From the NCBI GenBank assembly GCA_046351395.1, contig JAXLYP010000041.1, positions 7,949 to 71,948 on the forward strand: 64,000 nt of DNA, in the 5' to 3' direction. A model generated the notes under the pieces. That model did not search any database. It worked only from the letters and a program-made list of their open reading frames with translations, and had not been told where the DNA came from. This document shows, piece by piece, positions 35,992 to 43,311 of the stretch; the first letter of the stretch is position 1; each line of letters opens with the position of its first letter. This stretch comes from CAYYKK01 sp046351395 (lineage in GTDB: Bacteria; Myxococcota_A; Polyangia; Polyangiales; Polyangiaceae). A program made the position numbers and the translations under genes.

Positions 35992-37107
35992 ATGGACATT
36001 CCCTGGGTTCGAGGGCGCGTCGCCCAGCAGGCGCACGTGGGGCTACCGGAGGGCTGCGTCGAAGAGGAGTACGGCCGGAGCGGGTTCTTCGGTCGGTACG
36101 CCCACCTCTACCGCACGCACCCGCCCGTCAGCTGGACGCGGATCGAAGGGCCGCTCCGTCCGCGCGCGTACGATCTCGAGGCGTGCCTCGACGGCGCGGC
36201 CGGCGCGGCCGTGGAGGGCCGGACGCCGCTCCTCTCGAACGCCGACGTCCGCGTGAGCTTCGCCGCGGTCGACGCGCCGCAGCCGTTCTTCTTCCGCAAC
36301 GCGGACGCGGACGAGGTGCTGTTCGTCCACAAGGGCGCGGGGCGCCTCGAGACGGATTTCGGCCCGCTCGCGTACGAACCCGGGGACTACCTCGTCGTCC
36401 CGCGCGGGACGGTGCAGCGGCTCGCGCCGACGAGCGCGACGCGCATCCTCGTCACCGAGTCACGCGGCGAGGTGCGCTTCCCGGACAAGGGGCTGCTCGG
36501 TCAGCACGCGCTCTTCGACCCCGCCGTGCTCGTGGTGCCGTCCCCCGACGAAGGCTCGAGCGCGGCCCCGAACGCCGACGGGGAGTTCGAACTCCGGATC
36601 CTGCGCGAAGACGCGATCACGAAGGTGTTCTATCCGTTCTCTCCGATCGACACCGTCGGCTGGAAGGGCACTACGTGCGCGCTCAAGCTCCGCGTGCGCG
36701 ACATCCGGCCGGTGAGCTCGGACCGCTACCACCTGCCGCCGAGCGCCCACACGACGTTCGTGATGACGAACGCGGTGATCTGCACGTTCGCGCCCCGCCC
36801 GCTCGAGAACGGCGACCCGGCGGCGCTGAAGGTGCCGTTCTTCCACTCGAACATCGATTTCGACGAGGTGCTCTTCTACCACGCGGGCGACTTCTTCAGC
36901 CGCGAGGGGATCAAGCCGGGGATGCTCACGCTGCACCCCCAGGGCATCCACCACGGCCCACAGTCGGGCGCGGAGCAGCGCACGTCGCGCGCGACGCGCA
37001 CGGAGGAGATCGCCGTGATGATCGACACGAGGTACCCGCTCTCCGTCCACGGCGAGGCCGCGCGCGGCGAGATCGAGGCGTATTGGCAGAGCTGGAGGAA
37101 GCGATGA
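35992..37107 (+). CDS. hmgA: Homogentisate 1,2-dioxygenase
   Basis: A 371-residue cupin-type dioxygenase that opens the ring of homogentisate to maleylacetoacetate in tyrosine catabolism. Cupin landmarks are FFFRNADADEVLFVHKG and DYLVVPRGTVQRL in the first half; the iron site region lies in FFHSNIDFDEVLFYHAGDF and LHPQGIHHGP near the C-terminus. It resembles the shorter bacterial type rather than the 440-residue eukaryotic-like form. It overlaps hpd by 4 bp (ATGA), so the two enzymes, which act consecutively, are co-translated. No fumarylacetoacetase lies in the window. Confidence 0.88.
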   Translation: MDIPWVRGRVAQQAHVGLPEGCVEEEYGRSGFFGRYAHLYRTHPPVSWTRIEGPLRPRAYDLEACLDGAAGAAVEGRTPLLSNADVRVSFAAVDAPQPFFFRNADADEVLFVHKGAGRLETDFGPLAYEPGDYLVVPRGTVQRLAPTSATRILVTESRGEVRFPDKGLLGQHALFDPAVLVVPSPDEGSSAAPNADGEFELRILREDAITKVFYPFSPIDTVGWKGTTCALKLRVRDIRPVSSDRYHLPPSAHTTFVMTNAVICTFAPRPLENGDPAALKVPFFHSNIDFDEVLFYHAGDFFSREGIKPGMLTLHPQGIHHGPQSGAEQRTSRATRTEEIAVMIDTRYPLSVHGEAARGEIEAYWQSWRKR

Positions 37108-38156
37108 TGGGGAACCCGCTGGGGCTGAATGGGATCGAGTTCGTCGAGTTCACCGCGGCGGATCCGAAGTGGCTGGGGGACCTGTTCCTCGCGTTCGGCT
37201 TCTCGAAGACGATGCGCCACGAGCGCCGCGCGATCGACCTCTACGAACAAGGGGAGATGCGCTTCCTCGTGAACCACGAGGCCGCGACCCACGCGTCGGC
37301 GTTCGCGGCGACCCACGGTCCGTCGATCTGCTCGATGGGCTGGCGCTTCCACAACGCGGCCGACGCGGCAGCGCTCGCGACGACGCGCGGCGCGACGGTG
37401 CGCGCGGACGGCGACTTCGCGCGTCGGGACAGGAACGTCCCGGCGATCGTCGGCATCGGCGGGAGCCTCCTCTACATGATCGACGCGGCCCTCCCCGTCG
37501 GGGACGCGCGGACCTACCGCGAGCTCGGCTTCGTCCCCCTCGACCAGCCGACCCGCATCGCCCCGAAGGGCTTCTCGCGGATCGATCACCTGACGAACAA
37601 CGTCGAGAAGGGGACGATGAAGCGCTGGGCGTCGTTCTACAAGGACGTGTTCGGCTTCACCGAGGTACGGTATTTCGACATCCGCGGCGCGAAGACGGGG
37701 CTCACGTCCTACGCGCTGCGATCGCCCTGCGGCTCGTTCTGCATCCCGATCAACGAGGCGGACGAGGCGAAGAGCCAGATCAACGAGTACCTCGAGGAGT
37801 ACCGCGGCCCGGGCGTGCAGCACCTCGCGTTCCTCACGGACGACATCCTCGCGTCGCTCGCGGCGCTCGACGGGACGCCCATCCAGTTCCTCGACATCGA
37901 CGACGAGTACTACCGCGAGGTGTTCGAGCGCGTCCCGAACGTGGTCGAGCCGCGCGACGAGATCCGCCGCCGACAGGTCCTCGTCGACGGGGACGACGCG
38001 GGGTACTTGCTCCAGATCTTCACGAAGAACCTGATCGGGCCGATCTTCATCGAGCTCATCCAGCGGAAGAACCACCTCTCGTTCGGCGAGGGGAACTTCA
38101 CCGCGCTCTTCCGCTCGATCGAGCGGGATCAGGCGCGCCGGGGCGTCTTCGGCTGA
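37104..38156 (+). CDS. hpd: 4-hydroxyphenylpyruvate dioxygenase
   Basis: A 350-residue enzyme converting 4-hydroxyphenylpyruvate to homogentisate, the substrate of the gene just upstream. Start ATG 37104 follows a GGAGGAA site and overlaps the hmgA stop. Two vicinal-oxygen-chelate domains are present. The C-terminal one carries the iron ligands: His in RIDHLTNN, His in GVQHLAFLTDD and Glu in IFIELIQR. Length and spacing match the family. It is convergent with the beta-CASP gene with only 4 bp between stops. Confidence 0.95.
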   Translation: MMGNPLGLNGIEFVEFTAADPKWLGDLFLAFGFSKTMRHERRAIDLYEQGEMRFLVNHEAATHASAFAATHGPSICSMGWRFHNAADAAALATTRGATVRADGDFARRDRNVPAIVGIGGSLLYMIDAALPVGDARTYRELGFVPLDQPTRIAPKGFSRIDHLTNNVEKGTMKRWASFYKDVFGFTEVRYFDIRGAKTGLTSYALRSPCGSFCIPINEADEAKSQINEYLEEYRGPGVQHLAFLTDDILASLAALDGTPIQFLDIDDEYYREVFERVPNVVEPRDEIRRRQVLVDGDDAGYLLQIFTKNLIGPIFIELIQRKNHLSFGEGNFTALFRSIERDQARRGVFG

Positions 38157-38160
38157 GCCG

Positions 38161-39564
38161 TCAGATCGGGAGCCGGTCGCCCGGGGCGGGCGCCGTGACC
38201 TTCGGGATGCCCGCGCCGAGGAGCTTCTCTCCGAGGATCTTCTGCGGCGCGGGATCGCCGTGCACGAGCACGACGCGCTCGAGGCGTCCCTTCGCCTGGG
38301 TCGCGGTCGCGTACTCGACGAGATCCCTCTGATCGGCGTGCGCGGAGAAGCCGTTCAGGACGACGACGTCCGCGCGGCGCTCGCGCTCGACGCCGAACAC
38401 CTTCACGCGCGCGCGCTTCTCGACGAGGCGGCGACCGAGCGTGTGCGCGGCCTGGTAGCCGACGATCAGCACCGTGTTCTTCTCGTCCTCGATGCCGTCC
38501 CGCAGGTGGTGGAGGATCCGCCCGGCCTCGCACATCCCGCTCGCGGAGATGATGACGGCGGGCTCGTGCGCGCTCGTGATCCGCTTCGATCCCTCCTTGT
38601 CCTCGACGTACGAGAGGTCCTCGAACTCGAACGGCGAGTCGTTGCCGCGCATCAGCGCGCGGGTCTCGGCGTCGTAGCACTCGGGGTGGAGCTTGAAGAC
38701 GTCCGTGATGCGGACCGTGAGCGGTGAGTCGACGAACACGGGGACGCGCGGGATCGCGTTCGCGCGCCGGAGCTTCTTCAGCGCGAACACGACCTCCTGG
38801 GCGCGCTCGAGCGCGAAGCTCGGGATGATGACCTTGCCGCCGCGCTTCACGGTGCGGTTCACGACGGTGGCGAGGTCCTCGTCCATCTTCTCGCGGCTGT
38901 CGTGCAGGCGGTCGCCGTAGGTGCTCTCGGTGATGAGGATCTCGGCGCCCTCGGCGACCTCCGGGTCGCGGAGGATGGGCCGATCCTTGCGGCCGAGATC
39001 TCCGGTGAACACCACGCGGCGCTTCCGTCCGTTCTCCTCGAGGTCGAGCACCGTGATCGCGCTGCCGAGCACGTGCCCCGCGTCGTGGAACGTGACCTCG
39101 GCGTTCTTCGTGATCGGGACCGTCGTCCCGTACGGGACGGAGATGCAGCGCTCGATCGCCTTGACGACGTCCTCGTCGTCGTAGAGCGGCTTCACCTCCT
39201 CCTCTCCGGAGCCCTCCCGCTCGTTGCGCTTGTTGAGGAACCTCGCATCCGACTGCTGGATCGCGGCGGCGTCGCGCAGCATGACGGCCGCGAGGGATCG
39301 CGTCGCGGGCGTGGAGTAGACGGGCCCCGTGTAGCCGAGCTTGAACAAGAGGGGCAGCGCGCCCGAGTGATCGATGTGGGCGTGGGAGAGGACGACGGCC
39401 TTGAGCTCCCGCACCGGGACGCGGAGGTTCTGGTTGCGCTCGATCGACTCGCTCCGCGTGCCCTGGAAGAGACCGCAATCGAGCAAGATGGCGCCCCCGC
39501 TCGTCCGCACCAGGTGCATCGATCCGGTGACGGTCTGCGCAGCGCCGATGAACTCGATTTCCAT
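38161..39564 (-). CDS. Beta-CASP metallo-beta-lactamase RNase-like protein
   Basis: A 467-residue protein of the MBL-fold RNA-processing exonuclease group (YsiP/CPSF-like). Motif 2 is HAHIDHSG near residue 65, motif 3 is DAGHVLGSA near residue 160 and motif 4 Asp lies in FTGDLGR. The beta-CASP insertion follows with ITESTYGDR and SGMCEAGRILHHL, and the C-terminal motif is FSAHADQRDL. These enzymes cut RNA in the cytoplasm, probably with zinc. It is transcribed toward hpd. Confidence 0.92.
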   Translation of the reverse strand: MEIEFIGAAQTVTGSMHLVRTSGGAILLDCGLFQGTRSESIERNQNLRVPVRELKAVVLSHAHIDHSGALPLLFKLGYTGPVYSTPATRSLAAVMLRDAAAIQQSDARFLNKRNEREGSGEEEVKPLYDDEDVVKAIERCISVPYGTTVPITKNAEVTFHDAGHVLGSAITVLDLEENGRKRRVVFTGDLGRKDRPILRDPEVAEGAEILITESTYGDRLHDSREKMDEDLATVVNRTVKRGGKVIIPSFALERAQEVVFALKKLRRANAIPRVPVFVDSPLTVRITDVFKLHPECYDAETRALMRGNDSPFEFEDLSYVEDKEGSKRITSAHEPAVIISASGMCEAGRILHHLRDGIEDEKNTVLIVGYQAAHTLGRRLVEKRARVKVFGVERERRADVVVLNGFSAHADQRDLVEYATATQAKGRLERVVLVHGDPAPQKILGEKLLGAGIPKVTAPAPGDRLPI

Positions 39565-39594
39565 TCGGCGACTCTACACGGTCTCGAGGGAAGG

Positions 39595-39613
39595 GGGCCT
39601 GCGCCGCAGGCCC
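39595..39613. repeat. Perfect palindrome / hairpin
   Basis: A 19-base palindrome, GGGCCTGCG-C-CGCAGGCCC, in the gap between the divergent beta-CASP and cytochrome genes. There is no T-run, so it is unlikely to be an intrinsic terminator; it could be a protein-binding site or a mobile-element scar. Confidence 0.5.
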
Positions 39614-39703
39614 GCGGCGTTCGTGCTCGACGGTGAAACGAAGGTCGACCCTGAACGAGCCGTCGATCGAGGCGGAGCGAGGCGCCATTTCGTCGGCGTC
39701 GAT

Positions 39704-39776
39704 GGCCGCGGCTCCGACCGCGGAAATGGGCGAGCGCGCCGAAGGCGCTCGATCGGCCGCGGCTCCGGCCGCGGAA
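39704..39776. repeat. Two direct copies of a 22-bp GC-rich dyad
   Basis: The unit GGCCGCGGCTCCGACCGCGG plus AA occurs at 39704-39725 and again at 39755-39776 with one mismatch, 51 bp apart. Each unit is itself a near-palindrome (CCGCGG...CCGCGG). They lie 29-101 bp upstream of the cytochrome start and could be binding sites for a regulator of the cytochrome gene or a small repeat family. Confidence 0.6.
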
Positions 39777-39804
39777 TTCGCTAGCCTGTACCGCGAGTCA
39801 ACGC

Positions 39805-40953
39805 ATGCGATCGAATCGACTGACCTCCTGGCTCTTGCCTCCCGTCGCTCTCGCGATCGCGCGGGGCGGCGCGCTCGTGGCGCCGGGGTGCGAGAGCGAA
39901 GCCCCCGACGACACGACGAAGCCGCCGGAGGTCCACGTCACGCCGCCGCCGGGGGCCGATCCGTACGAAAAGCTCTCCGACTGGCACCTCTTCCGGGACG
40001 CGGCCACGCAGACGCCGGCGGACGATCTGGTCCCGTACGAGGTGAACTCGCCGCTCTTCAGCGACTACACGACGAAATTCCGGTTCGCGTACGTCCCGAA
40101 GGGCGCGGCGATCACGTACTCGGCGAGCGGGCAGTGGGAGCTGCCGGTCGGGTCGGTGCTCGTGAAGACGTTCAGCTACCACGCCGATCTCCGCGATCCG
40201 AAGAGCCCGCTCACGATCCTCGAGACGCGCCTGCTCTGGCGCCAGCCGTCGGGGTGGACGGTGCACACGTACATCTGGGACGCCGCGCTGAAGGACGCGA
40301 TCCGGAACGTGGTCGGCCCCAAGATCCCGTCGACGTTCATCGACGCGTCGGGCGCGACGGTGACGAACGAGTACACGGTGCCGAACACCGAGGAGTGCAA
40401 GAAGTGCCACTCCCGCGACAACGTCGTGTCCTCGATCGGGTGGAAGACGCGCGAGCTCAACCGAGCGTTTTCGTACGGGGGTAGCGTCGGCGAGAAGAAC
40501 CAGATCGATCGGTTCGCGGAGCTCGGCTGGCTCGGCGCGGATCTCGAACCCGCGGCCACGCGCGCGGCCCTGCCCGACCCGTTCGGGAGCGCGGATCTCG
40601 CGTCGCGCGCGCGCTCCTACCTCGACGGAAACTGCTCGCACTGCCACATGAAGGGCGGCTACGCGTCCCAGAGTGCGCTCTTGCTCGACTTCCCGTCGAC
40701 CGATCCAGCGGTGCCCACCGCCTCCGAGAACGTCGGCGTGTGCAAGCAGCCGACGAGCGCCGGCGGCGCCACCTGCGGCAACGTCGTCGACATCGTCCCC
40801 GGGGATCCGGCGAAGTCGATCATGACCTGTCGCCTCGACTCGACCGATCCGCAGGTGAAGATGCCCCCGCTCGGCAACCGCTTGATCGACGCCGCCGGGG
40901 TGAAGCTCATCGAGGATTGGATCGCGTCCCTGCCTCCGACGACCTGTCCCTAG
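39805..40953 (+). CDS. SO2930-family diheme c-type cytochrome
   Basis: A 382-residue exported protein. The signal ends in a possible lipobox (VAPGCESE) followed by a Pro/Thr linker. Two heme-binding motifs are present: CKKCH near residue 197 and CSHCH near residue 279. The overall pattern (KLSDWHLF, YEVNSPLFSDY, LPVGSVLVKTF, ILETRLL) fits the diheme family that is regularly found next to a parallel beta-helix protein in proteobacteria. That partner lies at 50.1-51.4 kb, beyond an inserted T6SS module. The TAG stop coincides with the CTAG end of a MITE-like element; the duplicated fragment downstream stops with TGA instead. Confidence 0.88.
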   Translation: MRSNRLTSWLLPPVALAIARGGALVAPGCESEAPDDTTKPPEVHVTPPPGADPYEKLSDWHLFRDAATQTPADDLVPYEVNSPLFSDYTTKFRFAYVPKGAAITYSASGQWELPVGSVLVKTFSYHADLRDPKSPLTILETRLLWRQPSGWTVHTYIWDAALKDAIRNVVGPKIPSTFIDASGATVTNEYTVPNTEECKKCHSRDNVVSSIGWKTRELNRAFSYGGSVGEKNQIDRFAELGWLGADLEPAATRAALPDPFGSADLASRARSYLDGNCSHCHMKGGYASQSALLLDFPSTDPAVPTASENVGVCKQPTSAGGATCGNVVDIVPGDPAKSIMTCRLDSTDPQVKMPPLGNRLIDAAGVKLIEDWIASLPPTTCP

Positions 40954-41130
40954 AGCACCGAACAGGTTGAAACGCCGACGTATGCGCCCGATTTCGGAGA
41001 GAAGCACACGGCCTCGTCGCTGTGCTCCTCAGATGACGAGGAGTCGTCTTCTCGGTGCTCGCTCCTCGGGCGTGCGCCTCTCCCTCGAACTCGAGCGCAG
41101 TCGTTCGGGTTTCGACCTTCGGTGCTCTAG
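40950..41130 (+). mobile_element. MITE-like element, copy B
   Basis: A 181-bp non-coding element with perfect 13-bp terminal inverted repeats, CTAGAGCACCGAA at 40950 and its reverse complement at 41118-41130, followed by imperfect GGTTGAAAC/GGTCGAAAC extensions. It carries the same interior as copy A at 12757-12932 (shared block ACACGGCCTCGTCGCTGTGC). Its left end supplies the TAG stop codon of the cytochrome gene. No transposase is encoded in the window, so it would be a non-autonomous element. Confidence 0.78.
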
Positions 41131-41194
41131 CAGGCTTTGAAAAACTCTTCGCCCGCCTCGTCGCGCGTGCTCGGCCCGTTTTCCAACAACCTGC
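41127..41194. mobile_element. Short internally deleted element with AGCAGG termini
   Basis: A roughly 66-bp segment abutting copy B and sharing its CTAG. It starts AGCAGGCTTTGAAAAAC and ends GTTTTCCAACAACCTGCT, so the ends are inverted copies. The right 44 bp, read on the minus strand, match the left end of the element at 59913-60090 (CCGAGCACGCGCGACGAGGC). It looks like a deletion derivative in which the two ends nearly meet. Confidence 0.65.
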
Positions 41195-41224
41195 TCGCCA
41201 CGCCGTCATCGCCCCCGACGCCGA

Positions 41225-41567
41225 TCGGCGCGGGATGGGGAAGCCGTCCACGGGCACGTCGAGGCCGCTCGGCACGGTGAGCGGGCGGCTGGGTGCGTGC
41301 GTCGCGTCCATGAGCGCGTCGCGGATGAACGCGGTGAGATCGGCGATCGCGGCGTCGTCGAGCGGCCGGGCTCTCGCCGTTCGCGACCTGCAACGCGAAC
41401 TCCCGCTTCACGGTCTCGTCGAGCGTCGCGACGGAGCCGTCGTGGAAGTAGGGGCCCATCTCGCGCGCGTTGCGGAGCGTGGGGACGCGGAACGCGCCGT
41501 CGTCCGCGGGATCCTTCGTGATCGCCGCGCGACCGTCGTCGGCGGACGGGAAGCGCCTCACGAAGCT
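41225..41567 (-). pseudogene. 3' fragment of MauG-type peroxidase
   Basis: Read on the minus strand, this encodes a copy of the last 115 residues of the intact peroxidase at 48999-50069 (GRAAITKDPADDGAFRVPTLRNARE and so on) with high identity. An extra C near 41366 (GGCCGGG against GGCGGG) shifts the frame, and the stop codon is lost (TCG instead of TCA on the plus strand). Homology stops abruptly at about 41567, where it joins a fragment of the cytochrome gene. It is a non-functional duplicate. Confidence 0.9.
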
Positions 41568-41575
41568 CATCTCCT

Positions 41576-41735
41576 CGCCCCCGGCGACCCGGTGAAGTCG
41601 ATCATGACCTGCCGGCTCGACTCCACCGATCCTCAGGTGAAGACGCCGCCTCTCGGCAACCGCCTCGTCGACGTGGCCGGCGTGAAGCTCGTCGAAGACT
41701 GGATCGCCTCGCTGCCCCCCACCGCCTGCGACTGA
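41576..41735 (+). pseudogene. 3' fragment of diheme cytochrome gene
   Basis: This encodes PGDPVKSIMTCRLDSTDPQVK to DWIASLPPTACD and a TGA stop, nearly identical to the C-terminal 50 residues of the cytochrome at 39805-40953. No start or heme motif is included. Together with the peroxidase fragment to its left it marks a duplication junction. It retains the ancestral-looking TGA stop that the intact gene lacks. Confidence 0.9.
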
Positions 41736-41874
41736 AGCCCTTCGGCGGATCCGGGCGGGGCAAGCGCGCCTCGGTCGTCGAGGAGGCGCAGCCCAGTCTG
41801 CGTGCGCGAGGGCGACGCGTGGCCACCGAAGAGAAGAGGGGCCGAGCGCGCGCGGGCGCGCGCGAACGGAGAGT
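41736..41874. other. Intergenic gap at the left edge of the T6SS module
   Basis: About 140 bp with no gene. It contains alternating CGCG/GCGC runs near 41850-41885, just past the stop codon of the HEAT-repeat gene, and no recognisable terminator or repeat copy. This is the left edge of the inserted T6SS module. Confidence 0.4.
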
Positions 41875-43311
41875 TCAGCGCGCGCGCGCTCGATAGTCCG
41901 CGAGGAGCGCCTGGAAGCGACGCCAGCGTTCGGCGTCCGCGCCCAGCCACTCCTGCCAGCGGCGGTGCGACTCGCGCCACGCGTCGTCGCTCAGGCCGGC
42001 GCCTCGATACGCCGCTTGGGCGAGCGCTGCGTCGTGCGCGCCGAGGGCGCAGATCCAGGTGTACTGATCGAAGCTCAAGCTCGCGACGGCCTGCGCCGCC
42101 TCCGCCGGCGGGCGCGTCGGTCCGGGGGGGCTCGGCGCGATCGGCGGTGGCCCCGTGCGCGCCGCGACGCGGTCGAACGGGATCGCAATGTCGGCCATCG
42201 CTGCGGCTTTGGCTTGCTCGAGATCTTGCGTGCCGGTGTTGAAGCGAGGCTTCTTCGCCGCGGGTGGGGGCCGCGTCGTGCCGGCTTGGCGGACGAAGGG
42301 CGTCGCCGCGATGGGTGTCGGAGGCATCGCCATTTCTGCGGTGGGAGGGAGATCGGGGACGGGCGGCGCCGTGGCGAACGAGCCGTGCGCGTCGCCGCGC
42401 GAAGGCACCGGGAGCGGCGACCGGGCCGGCGGAGCGGGGGGAGGGGCCGGCACCGCGGCGGCGGGACTCTGCGCCGGTTGCACCTCTGCGCGCGGCGGCG
42501 CCACGAGCGGCTCCGCGTCGCCCGGCAGCGCGAGGACCGCAGCGCGAGCGCTCGCGAGGATCAGCGGCTCGATCCGCTCGAGGCACGGCGGGCGCCCGCG
42601 TGTCTGGAAGGAGATGCCGAGGCGGCTCGCGGCGCGTACAGCGACGTCGCACAGGCGCACGAGCTCGGAGCGGTCGTGCGTGCCGACACTGCGGACGACG
42701 CGCTCGTCGTCGAACCAGGTCACGGCGGCGCGCATCAGGCGCGGATCACCCGCGTCGAGCAGGTCCTCCTCGGCCTCGAGCGCGTCGCGCGGGCGGACGT
42801 CCCCGAGGCGCGCGACGAACGCGCGCCTCTCCTCGACCCCACCGAGGCGGATCGCCGCGACGTGGGCCTTCGCGAGCGCGCGTGGGTCACGCTCCTGCGC
42901 GTAGATCGATCGCAGCACCGGGAGCGCCATCGCGTCGCCCGTCCGCGCGAGCACGCGATAGAGCGTCGTGCGCACGCGGGCGTCGCGGCGCACCGCGATC
43001 GAGCGGACGAGGAACGTCGCGTCCGGCAGCGCGCTCGTCGGGACGGCAAGGAGCGCCTCGGCGGCCGCCCGCGCGATGCTCGGGTCAGCGTCGCCGCTCA
43101 GCGTGAGGAGGGCGCGGCCCGAGGCCGGGCTGGCGCACCGTGCGAGCACGGTCGCCGCCAGCCGGCGCGCCTGGGCGCCGAGCCGAGGCAGGGCCTCCTC
43201 GACGTGCCCGGCGACGTCCGCGGCGAGCGGGCGTCGCCCCAAGACGTCGCGTGCGTCGCGCTCGAGCGCGGCGACCGCGTCGGCGCCACCGAGCGGGGTC
43301 GCTTCCATCAC
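41875..43311 (-). CDS. HEAT-repeat protein of T6SS module
   Basis: A 478-residue protein. The GTG at 43311 overlaps the upstream stop (GTGA); ATG 43308 is the next codon and equally possible. Residues 1-215 are alpha-helical HEAT-like repeats (ARRLAATVLARCASP, DPSIARAAAEALLAVP, RVRTTLYRVLARTGD, ERRAFVARLGDV). A Pro/Ala-rich linker spans about 250-385, then a short C-terminal helical domain with FDQYTWICALGAHD and HRRWQEWLGADAERWRRFQ. Similar HEAT proteins occur in myxobacterial T6SS loci and may be scaffolds or adaptors; the exact role is unknown. It is the last gene of the module. Confidence 0.82.
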   Translation of the reverse strand: MMEATPLGGADAVAALERDARDVLGRRPLAADVAGHVEEALPRLGAQARRLAATVLARCASPASGRALLTLSGDADPSIARAAAEALLAVPTSALPDATFLVRSIAVRRDARVRTTLYRVLARTGDAMALPVLRSIYAQERDPRALAKAHVAAIRLGGVEERRAFVARLGDVRPRDALEAEEDLLDAGDPRLMRAAVTWFDDERVVRSVGTHDRSELVRLCDVAVRAASRLGISFQTRGRPPCLERIEPLILASARAAVLALPGDAEPLVAPPRAEVQPAQSPAAAVPAPPPAPPARSPLPVPSRGDAHGSFATAPPVPDLPPTAEMAMPPTPIAATPFVRQAGTTRPPPAAKKPRFNTGTQDLEQAKAAAMADIAIPFDRVAARTGPPPIAPSPPGPTRPPAEAAQAVASLSFDQYTWICALGAHDAALAQAAYRGAGLSDDAWRESHRRWQEWLGADAERWRRFQALLADYRARAR

